Part shown: positions 22,198 through 31,899 of the stretch, in pieces
Position numbering within the stretch: position 1 is the first letter of the stretch
How the letters are laid out: each line of letters starts with the position of its first letter
DNA from: Serripes groenlandicus
Taxonomy: Eukaryota; Mollusca; Bivalvia; Cardiida; Cardiidae
Assembly: GCA_031761405.1 (NCBI GenBank)
Contig: JASEVX010000017.1
Span: 10,169,675-10,233,674 of the forward strand
DNA: 64,000 bases
Direction: 5' to 3'
Notes under the pieces: model-generated
The model's database searches: none
Told to the model about the DNA's origin: nothing
What the model saw: the letters and a program-made list of their open reading frames with translations, nothing else
Translations under genes and position numbers: made by a program

Positions 22198-22421
22198 CTT
22201 TCCCACATACAACAAATCTGCAACAGACGGCTTTGAAAACATCTCAACAATAATATGGAAAATCTACCTAAATGAGGACATACTTATTGAATAGATCTGA
22301 AAACATTGTGTCAAAAGGAGAAATTGCTTGTTTTGAGCAATTTCTTCTTTTGTCCCAAAGCTTTCAAAAGTCGTCTGCTATGGAGGCGTCAGAAAGCATC
22401 TTTATGTGGTTAGGGTTAAAG
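22194..22421. mobile_element. Type-B TTAA MITE
   Basis: AAACCCTTTCCCACATAC start and GTGGTTAGGGTTAA end, overlapping the previous copy. Apex GCTT/GAGC. Confidence 0.65.
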
Positions 22422-22535
22422 AAATTATGTGGAGGGTCACTGAATGAGCATTTCTACTAAATTAATATGAAATAAGACAAGGAAAAAGGAATTCTTATGT
22501 ACACAGGAGTTGAAATATAAAGCCTTCGGCTTAGG

Positions 22536-22795
22536 TGATCTAAAATATTTTGAAGCAGACAAAGTATATTCACATGACCTGGAGTCTAGAAACATAAAGA
22601 AGGACCTTGATCATGATCAGCATTTTGAACATCATCTAATCACATCTCTGCCAATAGGTGATCTAAAATGTTTTGGAGCAGACAAACTCACAAAGTATTT
22701 TGACATGATTAGAGTCTAGACTAGAGACCTTAAGAAGGACCTTGTCCATGATCAGCAATTTGAACATCATCTGATCTCTGCCAATTCATTTGAAA
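22536..22795 (+). repeat. Two-copy tandem repeat of about 125-130 bp
   Basis: GGTGATCTAAAAT, GAAGGACCTTG(A/T)(T/C)CATGATCAGCA and GAACATCATCTGATC each occur twice in order. An open frame across it is not supported as a gene. Confidence 0.7.
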
Positions 22796-23011
22796 ATCAG
22801 AAAATAGGATACAATTCAATGCTCCAATGCCATTTATTTCAGACTAGGTAGACAAAAGATCCCCAAGTATTAACTACCAATAACGTAAGATTGCATATAC
22901 AATTTTCAGTCTGGACAATTTCTCTTATTTTATTAACACAACATACAGTTTATTTGATTCAGAAATAAACATCTTTTGTTTTCAAAAGACAAAAGTGGTA
23001 TGTACCAGCAA

Positions 23012-23205
23012 AGCTCTAGATAAGGGACATTTTACATGTTCTAGAATCCCTATTTGACATTCAAAGCCTATGTTGTGGGCACTCAAACGAATCCACTCAA
23101 TGAGACGATTCTTTTGAGTACCACTACCACAACATAGGATTTGGTTGAGCAATAAGAGAAATAGTGTGGGGAAAAGACCTGTTCACTCCCTCTTATCTAG
23201 TCCTC
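23012..23205 (+). mobile_element. AGCTCTAGATAAG foldback MITE
   Basis: Left end AGCTCTAGATAAGGGAC, central inverted arms around TATGTTGTGGG(C/T)ACTCAAA, right end CTCTTATCTAGTCCTCC. Confidence 0.7.
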
Positions 23206-23344
23206 CTTACCAGTGAAAGGGTTGATGGCCTGGTTGATCGTGATTGCCTATGAGCACCGAGCTCATACTAAGAAAATGATATAACAGGTACCATGTGACA
23301 TGTACATATTTTAATAAGATAAACCCTTTCCTTAATTAATACAC

Positions 23345-23490
23345 AGCGGTCATGGTGGAAACTGGAATAAGGCACTTTTCCTAGCCTAGTACCGGTTTCT
23401 TTACCCAGAATCGTAAATAAGTGAACTGCCGCTGTGATATAATTGAAATAATGTTGAAAAAGGAGTAAAACCCCAATAAAATAAATAACA
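23345..23490 (+). mobile_element. SINE fragment (body and tail)
   Basis: Matches the body and tail of the SINE at 5536 (CCTAGCCTAGTACCGGTTT, GATATAATTGAAATAATGTT, AAAACCCCAATAAA). The tRNA head is missing. Confidence 0.75.
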
Positions 23491-23737
23491 ATTCCTCAGG
23501 CTTAAAACACCTCTTCAGTAAATGAATTTTGAAAACATTGTGACAACATTAATGTTATAGTCAATTAAATTGATGATAAGCATTTTCCTAACACATATCA
23601 CATGTGGCGCCTCTGAAACAGTATTAATATTGTGGAAAAAGGAGATATTTACCATAATAACCAATTTCTCTTCTTCCAAAAATGTTTAGCTTAATTTTTC
23701 AACAATTAATTTGAATACAAATCTATGCCTTTATCCT

Positions 23738-23895
23738 CAGAGCTCTAGATAAGGGGTGTATTACATGTTTAATTGTTTTAAAATCATAATATGTCCTCCA
23801 AAACCTAAGACAGTTCTTTTGAGTACCCACAACTCAAGCTAGAGGGTCAAGAAGATGCATATCTACCCTTAAAATGCCTTAATCTAGAGCTCTGC
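23738..23895 (+). mobile_element. AGAGCTCTAGATAAG foldback MITE, decayed
   Basis: Both ends are present (CAGAGCTCTAGATAAGGGG and its inverted TTAATCTAGAGCTCTG). The central palindrome has eroded. Confidence 0.6.
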
Positions 23896-23945
23896 TGAAA
23901 ATGCAAGGCAGTCTTCAGATGGAATAAATGAAGGCAAATGGCCAC

Positions 23946-24169
23946 TCAACCCTTTCCCTCATATAGATGCTTTCTGACACCTCTGCAGCAGACCGCATTT
24001 TGAAAACATAGTGACAAAAGAAGAAATTGCTCAAAACGAGCAGTTTCTCCTTTTGCCACAATGTTTTCCACTTTAAGTCAGAGGTTATCCATTCAATTAT
24101 AGGAATTTTCTATTTCTTTGAGAAAATATGACCAAAGTCGTCTGCTGCACAATTGAGGGAAAGGGTTAA
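23946..24169. mobile_element. TTAA MITE, copy 12
   Basis: Left flank TCAA, right flank TTAA. Apex GCTC/GAGC. A few bases are missing near the right end. Confidence 0.8.
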
Positions 24170-24199
24170 CAAATACATACAGGTGGTCACTTATTGACT

Positions 24200-24435
24200 T
24201 GACCCTTTCACTCATACAGCAAATCATTATCTGCCACAATGGACTTTGGACAATGGACTTTAAAAACAACTAGGAATAAATATGGAAAATCTCTTTAAAT
24301 TATTGTTTACTTGTTTAATAGACTTGACCACATTGTGGCAAAAGGAGAAATTGCTCATTATTAACAATTTCTCATGTGTCGCAATGTTATCAAACGTTCT
24401 GAGCTGCAGGTGTGTCAAAATGTGACTGTCGTACA
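24200..24435. mobile_element. Decayed type-B MITE
   Basis: GGCAAAAGGAGAAATTGCTC arm and a weak opposite arm are visible. Confidence 0.4.
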
Positions 24436-24565
24436 ATGACCGAAGATAAAGAAATGAAAAACATTTTCATCTGAATCTCATCAAACAGATCTGATTCCAT
24501 TAAGATTCCAGCTAAAAGTGGTGATAAATATTATATAAATTCTGTCATTTTTAACAGGATACTAC

Positions 24566-24650
24566 CTTTTTCTGAAGTCCTTTTTTCCTTTGATGATTGA
24601 ATTTGATCATCTGTTGGATCATAATGACCGTGGTCTTCTTCTTTTGTCAT
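24566..24650 (-). CDS. TBC1D20: TBC1D20-like Rab GTPase-activating protein, coding exon 1
   Basis: Encodes 28 residues (MTKEEDHGHYDPTDDQIQ...EK) plus one base, ending at an AAAAAG/GTAGTA donor. The phase-1 end joins exactly with exon 2 (G+AT = Asp), which supports the start. The N-terminus is acidic and polar, with no signal peptide, as in other TBC1D20 proteins. An upstream ATG at 24660 meets a stop after one codon. The start codon is 332 bp from that of DGAT1 on the opposite strand. Assignment of this short exon depends on the splice fit, not on similarity. Confidence 0.7.
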
Positions 24651-24982
24651 ATCAATTCATCAATAGCACGGTTTTGTCGTAAATGTCAAATTTCTAAAAT
24701 ATGCAATTTTGCAACATAATCTTTTATGTTGACACCGTGTAATTTTATTATTTCACCGGCTGCTTATATCATTGTTAACATATATTGTGAAGACAGAAAT
24801 AAAACTTAAAAATTAAGGTTTTCTGCCTTTCAACGATCTACTTGTATTAATGGCATAACATGGTACATTTTTTGTCTGAAATTAGAGGAAGAAATTATTT
24901 AACAAATTATTTTATTATTTATATTTTCGTAAATTAGTACCCTAAGCGATATTTTTTAAGACAATTACTTCCTGATGAAAAC
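24651..24982. promoter_or_regulatory. Shared divergent promoter region of TBC1D20 and DGAT1
   Basis: The 332 bp between the two divergent start codons are free of the repeat families that fill the surroundings. No canonical TATA box in a fixed position or CpG-rich block stands out; the region is AT-rich with a short ACCGGCTG segment near 24765. Transcription starts of both genes must lie here or in unseen 5' exons. Confidence 0.6.
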
Positions 24983-25083
24983 ATGTCTCCAAAACCTCGA
25001 CTACGTCGGTCACAAAGCGTGAACAAAGTGGAAGAAATCAATGATGAAATTAAAAAACAAAAAGCAAAGCCACAGGGGAAAAC
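24983..25083 (+). CDS. DGAT1: DGAT1 exon 1
   Basis: Residues 1-34, starting MSPKPRLRRSQSVNKVEEI, cytosolic N-terminal tail rich in Lys/Arg. Donor AC/GTGAGT leaves two bases, which combine with the A of exon 2 to give Thr34. An ATG at 24975 is out of frame. Confidence 0.85.
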
Positions 25084-25585
25084 GTGAGTTTTTATTTTAT
25101 TTAAATCAATTTAAATGTTTTGTATAATTTGACCGCAAAATCGTTATAGATTATGCCCCTTCATTTGCTTCCTTAAATTACCGGATCTATTTTTAGTTCC
25201 ATGTACACGCGTCATCCATGCGTGTGACATTTGTAAGTACACTGCACAAGTGTTCCTTAAATGGTAGAAATGAACAAACAGTTGTTGCATCACGTGACGA
25301 TATCATGTCTGTAAATAAACCCTGTGTTTTGACTAGCACAGTCCTTGTTACCTGATCAGTTACAAAAGTGTTCTTGCCATCATCTGTTGATTTAAATTAT
25401 TTTATGGCTTTTGCTATATATATATCAAGACATTTCACTAAATTTATATCAATGGAAGTTTACAGTTATAATTGGAATGTGTTAAGATAAATTATTGTTG
25501 CACTTTTGTTGTTTAATAATTAAAAAAAAGACACCGATATTTTTATTTGGAGGAAAATAACATTTTTTTTTTTATAAATTATAAT
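25084..25585. other. DGAT1 intron 1, left part; no repeat recognised
   Basis: AT-rich, apparently single-copy. An E-box-like ATCACGTGAC sits near 25290, about 300 bp before the start of the nested reading frame, and could belong to its promoter. Confidence 0.4.
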
Positions 25586-26091
25586 ATGGCTAGTAGCTAT
25601 TTTTCAAAAAAATATCAACGTTGCCACCAGTTAATCCAACAAGCGATAATGATTCTGACTGCTAAGGTGGAAGAAGATAACAGATCTGAAAATGTTGACA
25701 GAGCAGGAAAGTGCTTTGACAGTGATGACAATTTTGTTAGGAAACGTAAATGTGAATCTGTTTTCAAGAACACTTCAAAACAATTATTAACTGATGGAAG
25801 TGAATCAACAGATTCTCAGAAACCCACAAATAACTTAACTGACTCTAAGAAAGTGAGAGAGAACACAGATAAGTCAGCTGATGAAAGACATCAAAATGAT
25901 TCTTGTGAGAACTGTGATAAAATGCAACATGCATCTCCAAAAATGCAAGTGTACAATAAAAGACAGGAAGACAATTTGCTTAAAAACTCCAGTATTAGGG
26001 CAGCTTTATTTGATTTATCACCAACATGGATCAAATCCTTCATTCAAGATCCAGAATATGTTATTATTGAAGAAAAACTTAAATCATCAGA
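25586..26091 (+). CDS. Unrecognised gene nested in DGAT1 intron 1, exon 1
   Basis: From the ATG at 25586 an open frame of 169 codons runs to a splice-donor-like GA/GTAAGT. If unspliced it stops at the TAA inside that donor (26093-26095). The protein starts MASSYFSKKYQRCHQLIQQA, probably helical, then has a long polar Ser/Asp/Lys-rich stretch with EENCDK-like motifs. It ends in a hydrophobic block (SSIRAALFDLSPTWIKSFIQ). I do not know the family. Length, composition and the flanking donor argue for a real gene on the same strand as DGAT1. It may have its own promoter in intron 1. Confidence 0.55.
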
Positions 26092-26304
26092 GTAAGTATA
26101 TATATATACCTATGTTAAAACTCTGTTAGCTTCTGATTTGACCATTTCCTATATATCGAGGGCTTGGCGTGAAACGGTTGTAACTAAAATCCTATTTTGA
26201 AAACCCTGGTTTGGGGGCAATTTTGACCCCTTTGTAAACAATGCAAATTTAGGTGCCATTGCTCAGAACGAGCAATGGCACCTAAATTTCAATTGTTTAC
26301 CAAG

Positions 26305-27125
26305 CAGGGCTTTTTTTCCTTATATAAAACGGGCCGTTTAACGGCCCCTTTCCCCCGGAAAATAAGCATAGTTTTTCCCCTAAAAATATAAATTCCCCTA
26401 GGAAAAAAAAAAATTTTTTTTTTTTTTTTTTTTTTTTCATATTTAATTTTTGTAACATTAGCTTAAATCTCATTTATCTTTCCACAATGAACAGAATACA
26501 ATTTGACTCGAGGTGTAGGCTTGGTGCTGAAATACTTGATATTTTGATGAGAATTAAAGTTGCTGATGTTGTTGCCCCTAGAGAATATGACCCAAAAACT
26601 GCTGTGACAACATGGATGTTGTCTTGACTAATTCAGAAAAGACCCCATACTTTGCCATATGGAGCCAGAAATTGAAACACAGTTTCTAGACTATGTTGTA
26701 TATCTGACAGTCTCAGCAGCTTCTTTTCACAGCATGTTTTGGACCATGTTTACATTACATTCATGATTGACCATAACAGTGTATTGCACTATTGTAGTTC
26801 ACATTGTGTTGCTTAAAGTTAAAGTTCTAATAAGTTGTTTTCTCATTTAGCAAGTAACAAAAAATAGCACTTGCGAAAAAATGCAAGTAGAAAATCTTGC
26901 TAATTTCGACCCTTGACAGTGGTATAGTTTAAGTGAACTGGATTATGACAATCTAGTGTAGGAGTTCAAGAACATGAACAATAGACAGATGGCCTTGTAA
27001 TGATAAAAGTTAAACATGCACATTATACTAGTTTACAATTTTTCCCCTTTTTTCTAAAACGCCGCGAAATTTTCCCCTTCTCAAAGGCCCCAGGCCCCTT
27101 CCCCTTTTTCAGAAAAAAACCCCTG
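26305..27125. mobile_element. CAGGG-type hAT-like element, 5-bp target duplication CCAAG
   Basis: Starts CAGGGCTTTTTTTCC and ends with the inverted CAGAAAAAAACCCCTG. CCAAG flanks both sides (26300-26304, 27126-27130), and comparison with the 56653 foldback copy confirms that the site was uninterrupted before. No transposase is recognised. It contains a 43-codon open segment that can be spliced in frame to the exon at 25586. Confidence 0.8.
26495..26627 (+). CDS. Possible last exon of the nested gene, inside the hAT-like element
   Basis: Preceded by a TTTATCTTTCCACAATGAACAG acceptor-like stretch. The one-base entry phase fits the two-base exit of 26091 and yields a predicted 212-residue protein. 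The peptide looks natural (GAEILDILMRIKVADVVAP, then REYDPKTAVTTWMLS and stop). The whole segment lies within a transposon insertion, so it is either an exon captured by the element or a chance fit. An ATG at 26488 in the same frame could also start a 46-codon frame. Confidence 0.35.
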
Positions 27126-27260
27126 CCAAGAAAAAAGATTTAACACTTATAAAGACTTGATGGCGAGGTGATGAACCTTGGTAAAAAAAAATAACAATTT
27201 TAGTTACAACCGTTTCATGCCAAGCCCTCGATATGCATACACATCTGTATCTTCTACCCA

Positions 27261-27490
27261 GAGCTCTAGATAAGCCTTCAAAGGGGCGTTTTGCATGATC
27301 TAAAATCCTTAACCAGAGGCGTCAGAAAGCGTCTATATGAGGGAAAGGGTTAATTTATCCTCTTACCCCAAGTTGTGGGTACTCAAAAAGAATCGTCTCA
27401 GTGAGACCCACAACATAGGGTTCACTTTAATAAACATAGAGAAATTGTGGAAAAAAGAGTTGAATACCCCTCCTGATCTGAACCTCTGCA
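27261..27490 (+). mobile_element. AGAGCTCTAGATAAG foldback MITE with MITE end inside
   Basis: Left end AGAGCTCTAGATAAG; central palindrome around AAGAATCGTCTCAGTGAGAC. At 27312-27352 there is a terminal fragment of the TTAA MITE (GAGGCGTCAGAAAGCGTC to GGGTTAA), probably left by an incomplete insertion or deletion. Confidence 0.65.
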
Positions 27491-27518
27491 TAACAAGACG
27501 ACTTTCAGTGTTCCTGTT

Positions 27519-27645
27519 CAGGGGTGGCAAAATGCATTGCCCGTATTGCCCAGCTTGTCCCAGAGCCTGTACGGACAAGTGAAAGTGCAAAACAGCATTT
27601 TGAAAAAACGGACAAGTAAGTCAAAATCATATTTCGCCACCCCTG
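27519..27645. mobile_element. 127-bp CAGGGGTGGC hAT-like MITE, 5-bp target duplication CTGTT
   Basis: Inverted ends CAGGGGTGGCAAAA and TTTCGCCACCCCTG. CTGTT on both sides (27514-27518, 27646-27650). Confidence 0.8.
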
Positions 27646-27863
27646 CTGTTGATATAAAATGTGTGCGAAACACCACATCTATAGAAATAGAACCAAATTT
27701 ATAGCAGAGTATTTGCATGCATGCACATTTTTCTAGAATAATGACGAATAAGTTATCAATATCTCTTACTTAATCTTTTATAAATCCCTTTTGAAAATCT
27801 GACACTTTAAATAAATAGCAATGTTCACTGTCTTGCTGCATGCAAGTGGAGACTTATGCAAAC

Positions 27864-28095
27864 TTAACCCCCTTTCCCACATACATCAAATTTACAGCGG
27901 AAGACTTTGAAAACATTGAGTCAAAACAATGGAAACTCTATAAATGAAAGAACAATTATCGAAAGATTGAAAACATTATGGCAAAAGGAGAAATGGCTTA
28001 TTATCAGCAATTTAATGCCTTTTGTCGTAATGTTTTCAAAGAAGTAGTCTGCTGCATAGGCATCAGAAAGCGTCTGTTTATGGGAAGTGAATTAT
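27864..28095. mobile_element. Type-B TTAA MITE, diverged
   Basis: AACCCCCTTTCCCACATACATC start; hairpin around GGCTTATTATCAGCAA. Confidence 0.55.
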
Positions 28096-28149
28096 TTATA
28101 ATAGTGTGTCAGGCGTTAAATTCATAACATAATTACATTGCACATATCT

Positions 28150-28379
28150 TTAACCCTTTCCCTCATATAGACGCTTTCTGACGCCTCTACAGCAGACGGA
28201 TTTTTGAAAACATAGTGACAAAAGAAGAAATTGCACAAAACGTGCAATTTCTCCTTTTGCCACAATGTTTTCCACTTTTTGTCATAGGTTATCCATTCAA
28301 TTATGGAGATTTTCTATGTTTTGACAAAATACGTTCAAAGTCGTCTGATGCAGAAATGTCGTATGAGGGAAAGGGTTAA
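28150..28379. mobile_element. TTAA MITE, copy 13
   Basis: Intact flanks and termini. Apex GCAC/GTGC (AAAAC loop). Confidence 0.85.
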
Positions 28380-28497
28380 GACTGCAAATCAATCACTCAA
28401 GTTAGCAATATGAGGCACCAAAATGTTGGGGTTTGATACAAAAAGTGGGATATAAACCATGTCGGAATAATCCAGGCAGTTTATAGCCGATAAAGTC

Positions 28498-28727
28498 TTA
28501 ACCCTTTCCCTCATACAACACTTCTGCAGCAGACGACTTTGAACGTATTTTGTCAAAACATAGAAAATCTCCATAATTGAATGGATAACCTATGAAAAAA
28601 AGTGGAAAACATTGTGTCAAAAGCAGAAATTGCACGTTTTGTGCAATTTCTTCTTTTGTCACTATGTTTTCAAAAAGCCGTCTGCTGCAGAGGCGTCAGA
28701 AAGCGTCTATATGAGGGAAAGGGTTAA
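28498..28727. mobile_element. TTAA MITE, copy 14
   Basis: Intact; opposite orientation to copy 13. Apex GCAC/GTGC. Confidence 0.85.
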
Positions 28728-28937
28728 CCAGTCTCCTTCATGTCATGTTGATTGATCCAAATTCATGGCCACGACAGGGTGGGGCTAACTTACTATTTAT
28801 ACCCAAAGTAGAATCTTTTCGAAATATTTGTCTGGTTATTGCAAAGAAGAAGGGACAATTTCTTTTGAGCACTTTTCTAGAAAAATGTATTGCAATAATC
28901 TCACAAATGACGAGGCTTATACTATACAGAGCTCTTG

Positions 28938-29167
28938 TTAACCCTTTCCCTCATACGACAATTCTGCAGCAGACGACTTTAAACGTATTTTGCTAAAAGA
29001 TAGAAAATCTCTATAATTGAATGGATAACCTATGACTAAAAGTGGAAAACATTGCGGCAAAAGGAGAAATTGCTTGTTGTGAGCAATTTCTTCTTTTGTC
29101 ACTATGTTTTCAAAAAGCTGTCTGCGTCAGAGGCGTCAGAAAGCGTCTATATGAGGGAAAGGGATAA
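28938..29167. mobile_element. TTAA MITE, copy 15
   Basis: Left TTAA intact, right flank ATAA. Apex GCTT/GAGC. Confidence 0.85.
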
Positions 29168-29322
29168 GGGGCGTTTTGCATGTTCTAAAATCTTTATTTG
29201 ACCCTCTAACCCTATGTTGTGGGTACTCAAAAGAATACTTTTGAGTACCCACAACATAGGGTTTCCTTTTATAGTGAGAGAGAAATGCATTGTGGGGAAA
29301 AAAGCTGAGACTGGACCTCTGA
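29165..29322 (+). mobile_element. AGAGCTCTAGATAAG-family foldback MITE, left end lost
   Basis: GATAAGGGGCGTTTTGCATG near the start, perfect arms AACCCTATGTTGTGGGTACT / AGTACCCACAACATAGGGTT. It ends 30 bp before the exon 2 acceptor of DGAT1. Confidence 0.7.
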
Positions 29323-29351
29323 TCTGTATTTTGACAATTGTTTATTTGCAG

Positions 29352-29439
29352 AGTACACAAACACGCAGATTCGCTGTTCAGCACTTCAAGCGGCTTTACC
29401 AACTACAGAGGATTGCTGAATTTATGTATTATTTTATTG
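29352..29439 (+). CDS. DGAT1: DGAT1 exon 2
   Basis: Completes Thr34 and encodes residues 35-63: VHKHADSLFSTSSGF then TNYRGLLNLCIILL. This is one of the most conserved DGAT1 blocks and starts the first transmembrane segment. Acceptor TATTTGCAG, donor TTG/GTAAGA, exit phase 0. Confidence 0.95.
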
Positions 29440-29500
29440 GTAAGACGAGTTAGAAATTCATTTTAAGCTTGTAGGGACTGTGTCCCAGGTTCCTTATCCC

Positions 29501-29709
29501 TTAACCCTTTCCCTCATACGACAATTCTGCAGCAGACGACTTTGAACATATTTTGTAAAAAAATAGAAAATCTCTATAATTGAATGGAAACCTATGACTA
29601 AAAGTGGAAAACATTGCGGCAAAAGGAGATTTCTCCTTTTGTCACTATGTTTTCAAAAAGCCATCTGTGCAGAGGCGTCAGAAAGCGCATATATGAGGGA
29701 AAGGGTTAA
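29501..29709. mobile_element. TTAA MITE, copy 16 (hairpin apex deleted)
   Basis: Flanks and termini intact. About 20 bases at the apex are gone (GGCAAAAGGAG joins TTTCTCC directly). Confidence 0.85.
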
Positions 29710-30057
29710 CCAACTACAGGCACTTAATGCAGCAAGCCATTTTCAATGCAGCTGCAGCAGACAACTTTTGAAAGCATTGTGGCAAAGTGTGAAATTATTC
29801 TAAATAAGAAATTTCCTCTTTTGCTACAATTTGTTCAACTGTTTTCAATAATTTAACTTTCCTTACCATAATCATTTATAGAGATGATCCATACAATTTA
29901 TTTGCATAGATGTTTTCAATTTTATTGTATGTGGGAAAGGGTTAGCCAGTTGCATTGTAACCAAGATATTGGTGTTGGCTGGGTTAACTTAGCAACAGTT
30001 TTTGATAAACTGTCAATCTGCCAATAGAGGAGTTTTGTTAATTTTCTTCACATCTTT

Positions 30058-30650
30058 TTAGCTCACCTGTGCTCAAGGTGACGTCAAAATTTGCCTTGTT
30101 AACGCTCTTCAGGCCAAATTTTGCATCCAATCTTCATAAAAGTTATTCAGAACATACATCTCCATCAAGTTTTGGCCAAATATGAAACTGGCACATGTGA
30201 GATCAAAAACTAGTTCGCAAGGTCAAATTGGAGGAAAATCTTTTTAACACTCTACAATTCTTGCTAACACTAGACTTATGCAGACTACAATTTTTTGTCT
30301 CAGCTAGGTCACTAGCCTAGATGTAGGTCAAATTGAAGGAGATTTTTATTAACACGCTGAGAGCCGTATTTTTTATTTGAGCATGTTGAAACTTTGTCAA
30401 AATGTGTGTTTTGAAGGCAATAGTTCAACTGACCACAAAATGAGTTATTGTGATTGACTATGGTGTTGGCATAACTCAGGTGGCCCTCTTATTTATTGGC
30501 AGGTATCATCTAATCATAACAATTCTAATCCTGTTTTCACCAAACTTCATATCTAGTAACATTGCCTTGCTCGTGACTCTCAAGTGTTTAAAGACCATGA
30601 TTTTAGTCAATCTTTGCCAAATAATCTTTAATAACTAGAGCTTTCCACAA
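30058..30650 (+). repeat. Repeat with TTAGCTCACCTG start and tandem modules
   Basis: Starts TTTAGCTCACCTGTGCTCAAGG. Modules such as GGTCAAATTG(A/G)AGG and AACTTTGTCA(A/G)AATG recur here and at 39815-40308, so this is a shared dispersed element, not a gene. Confidence 0.55.
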
Positions 30651-30689
30651 ATTCATGTGCATAAACAGAAGCGGTCGATGTGGAGTGTC

Positions 30690-30815
30690 CTTTGGTAAGG
30701 GTGTGAAGGCACTTTCCTAGCCTAGTACTGGTTTGTTTACCCAGGAATTGTGATATAACTGAAATAATGTTGGAAACGGCTTAAAACACAAATAAAACAA
30801 ATACACACTCAATAA
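30690..30815 (+). mobile_element. SINE fragment
   Basis: GGCACTTTCCTAGCCTAGTA body and GTGATATAACTGAAATAATG tail. Confidence 0.7.
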
Positions 30816-30874
30816 AATCCGTCTTTCTCAAACAAGATGATCCTTTTTACACAACAAAGTATTTCACTGTTGCA

Positions 30875-31075
30875 GAGCTCTAGATAAGGGGCGTTTTTCA
30901 TGTTCTAAAATCCTTATTTGACCTTATAACCCTATGTTGTGGGTACTCAAAAGAATCGTCTCAGAGAGACAATTCTTTTGAGTACACACATCATAGGGTT
31001 TGGTTGTATGATAAGAGAGATATTGTGGGGAAAAGAGCTGTATACGCATCCTTATCTGAACCTTTGCCATTGGTA
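30875..31075 (+). mobile_element. AGAGCTCTAGATAAG foldback MITE
   Basis: Left end AGAGCTCTAGATAAGGGGCG, central inverted arms with AAGAATCGTCTCAGAGAGAC, right end CATCCTTATCTGAACCT. Confidence 0.75.
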
Positions 31076-31109
31076 CAAATACAGAATGGTCTCATTGAGT
31101 GTTTGCTTG

Positions 31110-31245
31110 GGAAGATTGGTGTGCGAAAACCAGGAAACATATGAGAAGGTGAACTAGCTGCCGTGATATGACTGAGAAATTGTTAAAAACGGCGTTAAAC
31201 CCCAATCAATCATAACAAAACGGCGTTAAACCCCAATCAATCAAT
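31110..31245 (+). mobile_element. SINE fragment with duplicated tail
   Basis: GCCGTGATATGACTGAGAAA tail. The last segment (ACGGCGTTAAACCCCAATCA) is present twice in tandem. Confidence 0.7.
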
Positions 31246-31645
31246 CTCATTGAGTGTTTGCTCTGAAAACATGAAATGTTCCCCTTACCCACATCTCTTG
31301 TGATTTATAACCTGAAAATGCAAAGACTTTGATTTATTGACACATGTCTTTACATTATCCCTTTCCAGTTTCCCACATACAGACGCTTTCTGACGCCTCT
31401 TCATCAAACCTCTGAAATATTTCTTCCACAATGATTTCAACTCTTCTCAATAAATGTCATTCATTTATAAAAAAGTTTCCATATTTTTGTCAAGATCATT
31501 TCAAAGTCATTTGTGGCAGATTTATTGTATGTGGGAAAGGGGGTTGAACTTGACCTAATTTTTACCTGATTTTACTCAATAGATATTTGTTACTGATAAC
31601 AGACCCTAGGCAATCAAATTTAATGTAAAAAAAAATATGTTTTCA

Positions 31646-31830
31646 GAGCTCTAGATTAGGCGCTTTTTTCATGTTCTAAAATTCTTATTTGACCATATAA
31701 CCATATGTTGTGGGTACTCAAAAGAATCGTCTCACTGAGACGATTCTTTGGAGTACCCACAACATCGGGTTTGCTAATAATAATAAGAGAGATATTGTGG
31801 TTAAAGAGCTGAATACCCCTCCTTATCTGG
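31646..31830 (+). mobile_element. AGAGCTCTAGATTAGG foldback MITE
   Basis: Central palindrome AAGAATCGTCTCACTGAGAC plus flanking arms; right end CTCCTTATCTGGACCT. Confidence 0.75.
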
Positions 31831-31899
31831 ACCTATGTGTTTTATATCAGAGGTGTAAATAAAGATGATAATACAGGGCTTTCATAGACTTTAAAAATG

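Larger units (their letters stand above)
26157..27230. mobile_element. Foldback element with ATAT target duplication, split by a hAT-like insertion
   Basis: Ends CGAGGGCTTGGCGTGAAACG and its inverted complement, flanked by ATAT on both sides (26153-26156, 27231-27234). Without the insertion (26305-27125 plus one CCAAG) it is about 250 bp and matches the 56653 copy in reverse orientation. Confidence 0.85.

Noticed and set aside
22510..22719. 69-codon frame MKYKAFGLGDLKYFEADKV
   Set aside because: Covers a two-copy tandem repeat; both copies read similarly but end at unrelated stops.
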